A DNA stretch of 30,793 nucleotides, taken from Collinsella aerofaciens. Lineage in GTDB: Bacteria; Actinomycetota; Coriobacteriia; Coriobacteriales; Coriobacteriaceae. The DNA is taken from NCBI RefSeq assembly GCF_901212495.1, contig NZ_CAAKNY010000016.1:40068-70860 (forward strand), given 5' to 3'. Made by a program: the position numbers and the translations under genes. Below, piece by piece: positions 8,145-15,471 of the stretch (position 1 is the first letter of the stretch; each line of letters opens with the position of its first letter). The notes below the pieces were generated by a model. It was given only the letters and a program-made list of their open reading frames with translations, did not search any database and was not told the origin of the DNA.

Positions 8145-9584
8145 CTAGTCGCGCTTGCGCGAACGGAAGACGACCACAGCGCCGCCAGCGATGAGCAGGA
8201 CGCCGCCCGCCGTAAAGGCAACCGTACCCGCACCGCCGGTAGTGGGCAGCTGGCCCTGCTTGGGGTCGGTCACGTCGGCGGTGTTGACGTCGAAGTTCTT
8301 CTCGGTCACGTTAGGGGTGGCCGGGGAGTCGCCCTTGTCGGTCTCGTCAAGGCTGATGTTGAAGGGGTCGACCTTCTGATAGCCCGCCGGAACGCCGGTC
8401 TCAGTCACGGTGTAGGTGCCCTTGTGGAGGCCGTTGACATGCACGTAGCCGTTGGCATCGGAGACGACCTTGCCGTCGGTGTGCGTCTTGCCGGCGGCAT
8501 CGATATAGGTAACGGGGCCGTCGGCATTGGCGATCGTGAACTCAGCGCCAGGCAGGGCGGTGCCGGTCGGGGTGACCTTCTTGAAGACGAAGCCGTAGGT
8601 CTGGACCTGCGGGTCGGCCGGCTCGGTGCTGACCTCCTTGTCTTCGTAGGGGTTCGGGGTGAAGGTGCCGTAGGCCTTGTTGCCGACCTTGCCGGTCTCT
8701 ACGTTGATCGAGACGACCTTGGACCTGTACTCGACACGGACCTTCTGACCGGCATGGCCCTTCAGGTAGTCCCACTTGAACTTGACGGTGAAGCCGCCGT
8801 CCTTGTTGTAAGCGATATCGTAGTTCTCAGCCCCGACTATGTTCTTGTAGCCGTTGCCGTCGTAGACCTTGATGCTGTCCTTCTCGAGCTTGAGGCCCGC
8901 CTCGGGGACATCGGTCACGGAGAAGGAGGCGTGGGTGGCGTCGGACGGGAAGCTGGGGACGGCGGTGTCGATGCGGAAGGTCGCGGTATCGCCCACGGAG
9001 TAGGAGTCGGTCAGCTTGCCTGAGGTGCTGCCGTCGGGGGAGACGACCGTCTTGTCCGGCGGGGTCACCGGCTGGGACTTGGCCTCCACGTTTTCGAGGG
9101 TGGCGGCGGCGTACTGGCCATTCTTGACGACGGGCGAGGCGTTGACGAGCATGGTCTGGTAGATCTTGGTGGTGCCGCTCGTGGTGGTCACGGTGACCAG
9201 ATACAGGCCCGAGTCGAGGCTCTGGGTGACCTTGCCGCCCGCCGCCGTCGCGGTGTAGGTGGCGGTGCCGGCGGTGACCACGGGGGCGATGGCGTCGGCG
9301 ACGGTGCGGCCGTCCTTGCCGGCGACCTCGGCGGCGGTGTCGTACGCACCAGGCAGGCCGGTCACCTTGGTGGTGTAGGTGAGGTTGTTGCTGGCGTCGA
9401 TGTCGGCGTCGAAGACCTGGTAGAACTTGACGGTGTCGCCGTCGTTGACGCCCGTGATGGTAACCGGGGTGTCGGGGACGTCGGTCGCGCTCGTATTGGC
9501 AAACGAGCTGATCGGCGTAAGCCCGAGGCCGGCAACCAGTACCGCTGCTACGGCAGCACTGGCAATCTTCTTAGGTTTATACAT
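8145..9584 (-). CDS. Backbone (major) pilin, LPXTG-anchored, isopeptide-forming
   Basis: This is the probable shaft subunit of the sortase-built pilus. I chose the ATG at 9584 (MYKPKKIAS...) over the longer open frame from 9614 because a strong GGAAGGAG lies just before it and the signal peptide then starts normally, giving 479 residues. Order: signal peptide with an Ala/Val-rich core, cleaved about SSFA-N (residue 30); an N-terminal domain; VEAKSQPVTPPDKTV near 165-180, the place where isopeptide-forming fimbrial proteins carry the linking Lys; a D2-type domain (YSVGDTATFRID); a CnaB-like domain with E-box TETGVPAGY near 395; the sorting signal LPTTG at 446-450; a hydrophobic stretch; and the tail RSRKRD. 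The canonical YPK pilin motif is absent. It is followed by its sortase and preceded by the ancillary pilin. Confidence 0.92.
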   Translation of the reverse strand: MYKPKKIASAAVAAVLVAGLGLTPISSFANTSATDVPDTPVTITGVNDGDTVKFYQVFDADIDASNNLTYTTKVTGLPGAYDTAAEVAGKDGRTVADAIAPVVTAGTATYTATAAGGKVTQSLDSGLYLVTVTTTSGTTKIYQTMLVNASPVVKNGQYAAATLENVEAKSQPVTPPDKTVVSPDGSTSGKLTDSYSVGDTATFRIDTAVPSFPSDATHASFSVTDVPEAGLKLEKDSIKVYDGNGYKNIVGAENYDIAYNKDGGFTVKFKWDYLKGHAGQKVRVEYRSKVVSINVETGKVGNKAYGTFTPNPYEDKEVSTEPADPQVQTYGFVFKKVTPTGTALPGAEFTIANADGPVTYIDAAGKTHTDGKVVSDANGYVHVNGLHKGTYTVTETGVPAGYQKVDPFNISLDETDKGDSPATPNVTEKNFDVNTADVTDPKQGQLPTTGGAGTVAFTAGGVLLIAGGAVVVFRSRKRD

Positions 9585-9598
9585 GTTGTTCTCCTTCC

Positions 9599-9612
9599 GG
9601 GGCCGCGGCCCC
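9599..9612 (-). other. Perfect 14-bp GC palindrome next to the backbone pilin ribosome site
   Basis: GGGGCCGCGGCCCC lies directly before the GGAAGGAG ribosome site and 15 bases before the start codon at 9584. In RNA it can fold as five G-C pairs around CGCG. The position suggests a role at the 5' end of the pilin message, such as a stability cap after RNA processing or control of translation. No U-run follows, so it is not a terminator. Confidence 0.6.
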
Positions 9613-9639
9613 ATTGGCTAAGTGCCTTCTATATATGCT

Positions 9640-9658
9640 CGACCGACGTTTTCGGTCG
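9640..9658 (-). other. Intercistronic stem-loop between ancillary and backbone pilin
   Basis: CGACCGA and TCGGTCG form a perfect seven-pair stem around a five-base loop, 13 bases after the ancillary pilin stop codon. No U-run follows on the minus strand. It could be a partial terminator or a 3' end protector in the 87-base gap between the two pilin genes. Confidence 0.5.
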
Positions 9659-9671
9659 TTAGCACCGATGA

Positions 9672-11696
9672 TTAGCGGCGCCTGCGCCGGCGCCCGAGGA
9701 CGCCGAGGAGCGCGCCCGCCCCGGTGGCCGACAGGCAGCCGCCCGCCGCCACGAGCCCGACGACTCCCGGGCCGCCCGTGGAAGGTATGGAGGGGATCGG
9801 CTTGTCGGGCACGGGAATCGTGTTCGGGGTATCGGGGGCACGCATGTCCGACCCATCGGCCTTGCCGACTTGGATCATATTGCCCGCCGCCCCGCCCGCC
9901 TGGCCGGCGACGTCAAAGACCTGGATGCGGAAGACCTCGTCGTTGATTTGGTAGCCCGCGGGGGTGTTGGTCTCAACGAGGAAGTACGTGCCCACCTTGA
10001 GCTTCGCAAAGCCGACGGTCCCTTGCTCGTCGGTGGTCCCCTCCGACACGAGTGTATCGACCTTGGGATCGAACACGCCGTCGCCGTTGTCGTGGATGCC
10101 GTCGGCTGAATCGTAGTAGAGCTTAAACGATGCGCCCCGGACCGGCCGAGTCGTATGAGACGCATCGACCTTGCGCAGATAGACGTCGGTCTTGACGCGT
10201 TCGTTGTCGATCCAGATAAAGTTACCCGAACTCATGGCCCGGTGATCCGATGCAGAGGAAACCCAGGAGGACTTCAAGCCGTCCGCTCCCGTCGTGTAGC
10301 ACAGATCGAAGGTATGCGTCGTCTGCGCCTCAGGCGGAAGCACAAAGCCCGAGGGGGCGGCAATCTCCACCAGGGTATAGCGGCCCCAAGAAAGCCCCGT
10401 CATTTTCACGGAACCGTCTGCGCCCGAGATCAGGCTGTCGGACACGACATCGCTGTGGGCGACGCCGTCGGAGTCGGTCCAGGCGCGCGTGAGCTTGAAG
10501 GTAGCGCCGGCGAGCCCCTCATCGTATGTCGCGTCGCGCTTTCCCACCTGAAGATCATACGTAATACCCTTGACCTGGGGCTTGGGGAAGTCGCATGTGG
10601 CGTTGGGGTGCTCGTGGAACTGGTTGTCGTCCTTGCTGTACGAGCTGTAAGTGTAGTCAAGCGTCGCGTGGTCGTTGGTGTTGTAGGGGTTGGAGATCTT
10701 GCCGGGATCATAGGAGCTCGCAAAACCCTCCCCGGTCTTGAGGCGAACCTTGTACGTGAGCGACGCCGCCCCGTAGTACCACGTGCGCTGCGTAATGGTC
10801 AGCTTGCCCACCGCACCGCCCTCGGTGTAGTCGTAATCGTAGACGGGTTCCTCGACGACCTTCTTTGCCGAATTGGAGTACTGCGGGTTCCAGGTGAGCG
10901 TCGAAGATGCATTGTCGAAACTCGCCGTGCCGGCGTCGGCGCTGGCGGAACCCAGGTACTCGATGTTGTTACCCATGACATCGGTCACCGAATTGAGGGT
11001 CGGCGCGGGGCCCGGCTTGACCTGGCCCTTGATTTTCTCGTTGATGAGGTTGTACGCCTCATCGGAAAGGACAACCGTGTTGTTCGATCCGGTGTTGACC
11101 TGAACGCCCATGAGGACATAGTGCGAATCGTCAAGCTTGAGGAATATTGTGGTGTTGTTGCCCTTGCTCCAAGACAGTCTCACGTTCTTCGCGATGGTCT
11201 TGCCAGCCGGGTACTGGATGTCGAAAACGCCCGATTTCCCATAACCGGAGTTCGGATCTCCGGTCACATCAATGCCGGAGCCGTTGACGGAGCCGGTCAC
11301 GGTGCCCGGCGTCATCCCGTGTGCCCAATTTGAGGTCACCCCATCGTAAGGTGCCGTGGTAAAAAAGGTATAGTAGTCCGTCTGCTGCGAGGCGACGGCG
11401 CAGGTATCCACCGAGAGGTGCACGATGAACTCGTCCTCCACGCCCGTGGGTTCGACGGTTTTATTTACGCGGACGCTGCCATCTGCCGACTCGATAAAGC
11501 CATAGTTGCCCAGCTGGTCCGCTGCAATTCCCTCGCTCGTCTTATGCGATGCGTCATAGCGCCCGCTTACGATCTGCCAGCCGTTATCCCCCGCAGCACG
11601 CGCGACAAGCGGCATAGCAAGTAACGCGGCAAAGCAGATGGACAGGACTGCCCCCGCCATCATCCTTTTGCGCTTGATATTTCGACTCGTCATCAT
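9672..11696 (-). CDS. Ancillary or tip pilin with CnaB domains and IPSTG sorting motif
   Basis: This large surface protein of 674 residues is the first gene of the pilus operon and is probably the tip adhesin or ancillary subunit. It has a signal peptide with a basic start (RNIKRKR), a hydrophobic core and a cleavage site about ARAAG (residue 36). A long N-terminal region (about 40-390) matches no family I recognise and would be the candidate binding part. Two CnaB-like domains follow, with E-boxes LVEIAAPSGF (Glu near 445) and LVETNTPAGYQ (Glu near 574), each with an upstream Lys strand (LQVGKRDA, YLRKVDA) suited to an isopeptide bond. The sorting signal is IPSTG at 637-641, a variant of LPXTG, then a hydrophobic stretch and six Arg. 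The start codon is one of two adjacent ATGs with only a weak GAG ribosome site. No VWA domain was seen. Confidence 0.88.
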   Translation of the reverse strand: MMTSRNIKRKRMMAGAVLSICFAALLAMPLVARAAGDNGWQIVSGRYDASHKTSEGIAADQLGNYGFIESADGSVRVNKTVEPTGVEDEFIVHLSVDTCAVASQQTDYYTFFTTAPYDGVTSNWAHGMTPGTVTGSVNGSGIDVTGDPNSGYGKSGVFDIQYPAGKTIAKNVRLSWSKGNNTTIFLKLDDSHYVLMGVQVNTGSNNTVVLSDEAYNLINEKIKGQVKPGPAPTLNSVTDVMGNNIEYLGSASADAGTASFDNASSTLTWNPQYSNSAKKVVEEPVYDYDYTEGGAVGKLTITQRTWYYGAASLTYKVRLKTGEGFASSYDPGKISNPYNTNDHATLDYTYSSYSKDDNQFHEHPNATCDFPKPQVKGITYDLQVGKRDATYDEGLAGATFKLTRAWTDSDGVAHSDVVSDSLISGADGSVKMTGLSWGRYTLVEIAAPSGFVLPPEAQTTHTFDLCYTTGADGLKSSWVSSASDHRAMSSGNFIWIDNERVKTDVYLRKVDASHTTRPVRGASFKLYYDSADGIHDNGDGVFDPKVDTLVSEGTTDEQGTVGFAKLKVGTYFLVETNTPAGYQINDEVFRIQVFDVAGQAGGAAGNMIQVGKADGSDMRAPDTPNTIPVPDKPIPSIPSTGGPGVVGLVAAGGCLSATGAGALLGVLGRRRRRR

Positions 11697-11763
11697 ACCG
11701 TCTCAATCCGTTCGCTGCCCTTTAAGCAGCTTTTTCCTCGGTCTCATTTAGACTCTTTTTGAT

Positions 11764-11850
11764 ATGGTATGAATCGGTTGTGACGCCTTTGGTCAAAGCG
11801 TGACAGTCACGCTCGACGGACGCTACGCGTCATTTTTGCCAAATGTGACA
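11764..11850 (-). promoter_or_regulatory. Pilus operon upstream region with three GTGAC boxes
   Basis: Words TGTGACG (11779-11785), CGTGACA (11799-11805) and TGTGACA (11844-11850) are spaced 20 and 45 bases apart. The middle one is part of a perfect palindrome, AGCGTGAC-A-GTCACGCT (11797-11813). On the minus strand a TTGACC (11796-11791) lies between two boxes as a possible -35, and a weak TACCAT (11769-11764) could be the -10. The CGTGAC word is the same as in the direct repeats before the second and third regulator genes. I infer an activator-dependent promoter; the remaining gap to the regulator stop at 11940 shows no gene. Confidence 0.5.
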
Positions 11851-11939
11851 CTCGGCAAGCAATAAAAGCACTATCTGGACTTCATGCCCCAACGACATCC
11901 GCTAACGAGCCGCACTCATGTGATTGGATGAACCGCCTC

Positions 11940-13502
11940 TTACAGCGAAATAAACTCCGACCAGGCATACTCGGGGAGCCCCCCCCCCCCCGTTGGCAAA
12001 CCGCCGACACCGTCGCGATAGTCGTAATAGTCGCACTCAATGCACTCCGGAACGATCCTGCGTGCCCCGCGATCGCTTTCAACAATATAGGCAATGCCAT
12101 TTCTGCCAAGCTCAATCATAAGTCGGGAAGCCGTCTTGCGGTACCTTGCCCGCGTTGTCTTATTTGGCTCGCACTCCCATAGCATCGCAATAGCCTCGCG
12201 GGAAGACACGAAAGAACCGCGGCGCTCCACCAGGAGGGCAAGCAGCTCTTTGGCCTTCTCGGAACGTATATTGATAGCCCTGCCGTCTACAGACAAACTA
12301 AAGGAGCCGAAAAGCCTGACGGCAATGCTATGATCATTCTCATATGGCGCATGGCCAACAGCTGAATCGCCAGCAGCCGCCTCAAGGCGAAAACCAATAT
12401 AGGATTTGCCCTTCGACGCCGATACCATAACAAGCGTAGCGGCTTTTGTGCATCCAGCTGCATCGCCCAGCTCAAACGTGATTTTATCCGTATGAGGGCC
12501 ATCTTCTCCAAGCGCAGCCAATCGTGAACAATTGCAAAACCCCATCACACGCTCTTTATCTCTTGGGCTCACAAAGGACAGGAGACGCTCAATCATATCG
12601 TCTGCAAACACTCTTATGTTGAGAGGAAAGCTGGAAACGCCCCCGTCGCTCCGCGCGATACACGTTATCGAATTGTCCGACTTGTCAAACTCGAACAGAT
12701 CATCGGCAAAGCTAGCAAGTAGTTTTTTGCTCAATGAAAGCAGTTCTTGGAACTCCACGTCACGGTCAGGTGCGCTCGCCGCCTTAACGCAGAATAGTGA
12801 GTCTTTCTTCGTATCCTTCCTGCGGACGCACTCAACCCAAATCTTGCACGCATGGGGAGCTCCAACGGAAGACACAAGCGTACATACATCCGCAACGGGT
12901 ATCATCTGAGCATACGCCTCGTCGAACATCTCGCCAACGCATGCGCGATCCGCCAAGGCCACAAAGTCCATAAGGCGGAGGCAGTCGATGCATGAGCCAA
13001 TTCTAAGCAGCTCATTCGTAAAGCTGTTTGAGCAGGCGATCGTAGCATCGTTATCTCCAAACACTTTCATGACAGAAAAGCGCTCGCCGCATATGCCCGG
13101 CTCCACCTCTTGCCAAACGCGACCTTCGAATGCAATCGCGGTTTTTCTCATGACGCTGTCGTCGCCCATACTCGATACCGCAATCTCGTGTACGCAAATT
13201 ACGGCACCGTCTTTTGCTATCAGACGGTACGCCGCACTTGCATTTCCTTCCGCCATGGACAAGTGCCGCGTAAAAGCAAGGTGGGACTCTCTGTCATCGG
13301 GATGGACCAAGGCCTCGAATATGCCCTCGGTAATGCTAAAGAGCTCGTCCTTCTGGTATCCCAGCATCTTGCACAGCCCCTGGCTGGCAAACTCCAAGCG
13401 CGTGGCACCGTCCAAAACGCATCTGCAGTAAAAACCGCCTAGACGATCCACGAAGCTAGCGTTCGCATCAAGAACGGCCTCGGTCCCACCAATGTATCCC
13501 AT
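11940..13502 (-). CDS. PAS / winged-helix transcriptional regulator, paralogue 1
   Basis: This 520-residue cytoplasmic regulator has a first PAS-like domain at about 17-125 (FASQGLCKMLGYQKDELF ... VHPDDRE ... YRLIAKDGAVICVHEIAVSS) and a middle region of about 150-385 that resembles further degenerate PAS folds. The C-terminal OmpR/SARP-type winged helix, about 395-490 (VRLFGSFSLSVDGRAINIRSEKAKELLALLVERRGSFVSSREAIAMLWE), has no BTAD or receiver domain. All three paralogues end with a conserved LPEYxWxEF tail, reached here through a run of 13 G at 11979-11991 that encodes TGGGG. The ATG at 13502 has only a weak AAAGAA upstream. It is the last regulator before the pilus operon, 243 bases away and on the same strand. 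The ligand is unknown and a pilus target is inferred from position. Confidence 0.85.
   Translation of the reverse strand: MGYIGGTEAVLDANASFVDRLGGFYCRCVLDGATRLEFASQGLCKMLGYQKDELFSITEGIFEALVHPDDRESHLAFTRHLSMAEGNASAAYRLIAKDGAVICVHEIAVSSMGDDSVMRKTAIAFEGRVWQEVEPGICGERFSVMKVFGDNDATIACSNSFTNELLRIGSCIDCLRLMDFVALADRACVGEMFDEAYAQMIPVADVCTLVSSVGAPHACKIWVECVRRKDTKKDSLFCVKAASAPDRDVEFQELLSLSKKLLASFADDLFEFDKSDNSITCIARSDGGVSSFPLNIRVFADDMIERLLSFVSPRDKERVMGFCNCSRLAALGEDGPHTDKITFELGDAAGCTKAATLVMVSASKGKSYIGFRLEAAAGDSAVGHAPYENDHSIAVRLFGSFSLSVDGRAINIRSEKAKELLALLVERRGSFVSSREAIAMLWECEPNKTTRARYRKTASRLMIELGRNGIAYIVESDRGARRIVPECIECDYYDYRDGVGGLPTGGGGLPEYAWSEFISL
11979..11991 (-). repeat. Run of 13 G inside the regulator gene
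   Basis: Thirteen consecutive C on the plus strand read as ACG followed by four GGG codons in paralogue 1, 13 codons before its stop. At 13 bases the frame is intact. With 12 the frame runs on to about 11882, replacing the conserved LPEYAWSEFISL tail with some 32 unrelated residues. With 14 it ends at 11902. The two paralogues have no run here. The length is typical of slipped-strand contingency sites and is also prone to sequencing error. Confidence 0.9.
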
Positions 13503-13554
13503 GCTTCAACCATTCTTTCGGATGAGATCCTTGCCCCGTACGAAAGGGCGAGCA

Positions 13555-13579
13555 GTTATAGCGGGCCATAGTCTGACAA
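13555..13579 (-). promoter_or_regulatory. Possible promoter of regulator paralogue 1
   Basis: On the minus strand TTGTCA (13579-13574) and TATAAC (13560-13555) resemble -35 and -10 boxes, but the spacer is only 13 bases. TATAAC may therefore work with an activator instead of this -35. The 247-base gap to the next regulator holds none of the CGTGAC repeats found before the other two paralogues, and no gene. Confidence 0.3.
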
Positions 13580-13749
13580 GGGTTCGGCGGAACGGATGTG
13601 CGGTCGCTACAGGCAGCAATAATTCAAGTGTTGCTCATGCGGCGATTCAAGGTTTATAAAAAGGCCGACGAACGGTTATCCCACAATAATCCACGCGATA
13701 ATTGCGGTGCATCCAACATTATTTGTTCAACACACCAATAACCAAAAAA

Positions 13750-15309
13750 TCAGTCAATCAAAATGAACTCTGACCACGAATACTCAGGAAGCAAGACTCC
13801 CGAAGGCGCTCGCAATCCGTCACGGTAATCGTAATAGTCGCATTCAAGACACTCGGGCACGACTCTTCGCGCCCCGCGGTCACTCTCAACGATATATTCG
13901 ATGCCGTTTCTCTTGAGCTCAGATACCAAACGCGATGCCGTTTTACGATAGCGAGCCCTTGTAGTTTGGTCCGGTTCGCATTCCCAAAGCATGGCAATTG
14001 CCTCACGCGAAGAAACAAACGCTCCCCGGCGCTCAATCAAAAGGGCGAGCAGCTCTTTTGCCTTAGCAGACCTTATGTTGACGGCCTTGCCATCGACGGA
14101 AAGCGAAAAGGAGCCAAACAGCGTCGCAATCACTTGTTTTTGCGTCACGATAAGCGCGCCGCTTGGCTCGACATGCGGTGAATCCGAATCGAGACTAAGC
14201 CCCATGAGGTATTTTCTCTCAGAAACCGCTACCACCGTAGCAGTGGCAGGAACATAATCTCCATAGCGATCACGCAATAAAAAGCCAATCTTCGCGGTTC
14301 CGATGCTCCCCTCACAAAACTGGGTGGATCGAACACGAATACAAAACTGTTTCACTGCCTCCCGGCTCTCGGGGGCAACACGATCGAGCAAATGCCTTGT
14401 AATGTCGTCCGTAAACATCCTCACGTTTAAGGGAATGTCGAACAAGGAGCTGTCGCTGCGAGCGATATACGTTACAGTATCCTGCGCCCGATCGGCTTCG
14501 AAAAGATCCTCGGCAAAACTGGAAAATAGTTGCCTGCTAAACGCAACCTTATTCTCCTCTTCGCGCAGGCTTTCGTTTTCGATCTGTACCTTGACGCAAA
14601 AAACGGCAGAGTCAAAGTCGCCGTCATCGCGAATACGCTCAACCCAAACCTTGCAGACATGAGCAGAACCGTCAACGGAGACAAGTGTGTAGGAATCAGC
14701 GCCCGAGCGCCACTCGCTATATGCCTTTTTTAAGGCACCGCAAATTCGAGCACGATCGGAAATAGAGACAAAGTCTAAAAAGCTAAGCCTCTTTGTAACC
14801 TCTAAGTTTGCGGCAAAGTCGAAAGCAGCACCACTCACCTGCATTATCTTTGCCTCATTGCCGCCGAGCACTTTTAGAATCGCAATCTTCTGATCGCAAG
14901 CCCAAGCCTCATTTGAGCCTTCGTGTATTTCGCTAACGACCGAATAGCCCCTCATAAAGCCATCGTTACCAACAACCGACGTCATCGTGTCGGCAACGCG
15001 GATTATCGATCCGTCTTTTTTAATCAGACGATAGGAGAGGCTCTCAGAGGTCTCTTCTTTTGCCATTCTTTGAACGAAATCCACGAACGTCGAAACGTCA
15101 TCCGCATGCACCGTCACGGTATAGACGCCCTCAACAAGCTCTGAAAACTCTGTTTTCCGATAGCCCAACATCGAGCAAAAGTTTTGACTCACAAACTCAA
15201 GATAGATAGGTCCGCCCAAAAAACAACGATGGTATCCGCCCAAACGATCCATGATGCCCTTACCGGCGTCTGCAACGGAAAGCGCTTCGCCCCTCTTATT
15301 CTGCTTCAT
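13750..15309 (-). CDS. PAS / winged-helix transcriptional regulator, paralogue 2
   Basis: 519 residues from the ATG at 15309 (MKQNKRGEA...). I chose it over the longer frame from 15438 because paralogue 3 also starts MKQ, a GGGGGAG lies just upstream, and the repeat site at 15371-15391 would otherwise fall inside the gene. It has a PAS domain at about 22-125 (FVSQNFCSMLGYRKTEF ... YRLIKKDGSIIRVADT), a degenerate PAS-like middle part containing the shared FSSFAEDLFEADR segment, and a C-terminal winged helix (IATLFGSFSLSVDGKAVNIRSAKAKELLALLIERRGAF...). The tail is LLPEYSWSEFILID. It is closely similar to paralogues 1 and 3, so the set arose by tandem duplication. No receiver, kinase or BTAD domain is present. 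Probable role: a one-component sensor acting on DNA, target unproven. Confidence 0.87.
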   Translation of the reverse strand: MKQNKRGEALSVADAGKGIMDRLGGYHRCFLGGPIYLEFVSQNFCSMLGYRKTEFSELVEGVYTVTVHADDVSTFVDFVQRMAKEETSESLSYRLIKKDGSIIRVADTMTSVVGNDGFMRGYSVVSEIHEGSNEAWACDQKIAILKVLGGNEAKIMQVSGAAFDFAANLEVTKRLSFLDFVSISDRARICGALKKAYSEWRSGADSYTLVSVDGSAHVCKVWVERIRDDGDFDSAVFCVKVQIENESLREEENKVAFSRQLFSSFAEDLFEADRAQDTVTYIARSDSSLFDIPLNVRMFTDDITRHLLDRVAPESREAVKQFCIRVRSTQFCEGSIGTAKIGFLLRDRYGDYVPATATVVAVSERKYLMGLSLDSDSPHVEPSGALIVTQKQVIATLFGSFSLSVDGKAVNIRSAKAKELLALLIERRGAFVSSREAIAMLWECEPDQTTRARYRKTASRLVSELKRNGIEYIVESDRGARRVVPECLECDYYDYRDGLRAPSGVLLPEYSWSEFILID

Positions 15310-15370
15310 GGCTCCCCCATTCCAATGGTTGCCAATAAGCGTATCTTTAGGAACGTCCGAAAAGCGAACA

Positions 15371-15391
15371 AGCGTGACAGTTCCGTGACAG
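15371..15391 (-). promoter_or_regulatory. Direct-repeat operator upstream of paralogue 2
   Basis: Two CGTGACA words (15373-15379 and 15384-15390) are 11 bases apart, 62 bases before the start codon. The 21-base block differs at one position from that before paralogue 3 (17092-17112), while the sequence around it has diverged. Seven-base direct repeats at an 11-base pitch are the known layout of SARP activator sites. The sequence shows no clear -10 eight bases further on, so the promoter itself is not defined. Confidence 0.6.
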
Positions 15392-15471
15392 CATGAACGA
15401 GTCTCGACCCGCCAAGGCTCCCACGGAACCCGAACCAAGACTCGCTCAGCATTAATTTGTCAACGAGGCAT

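Noticed and set aside
10155..11333. Plus-strand open frame of 392 codons opposite the ancillary pilin
   Set aside because: Antisense shadow of a gene with signal peptide, CnaB E-boxes and sorting signal; nothing on the plus strand supports it.
11764..11785. A strict SARP promoter (last repeat eight bases before the -10) at the pilus operon
   Set aside because: The repeats here are 20 and 45 bases apart instead of 11, and the -10 candidates are poor. Only the shared GTGAC words are claimed.
13574..13579. TTGTCA as a true -35 for regulator 1
   Set aside because: The 13-base spacer to TATAAC is too short for a normal promoter; kept only as a low-confidence note.
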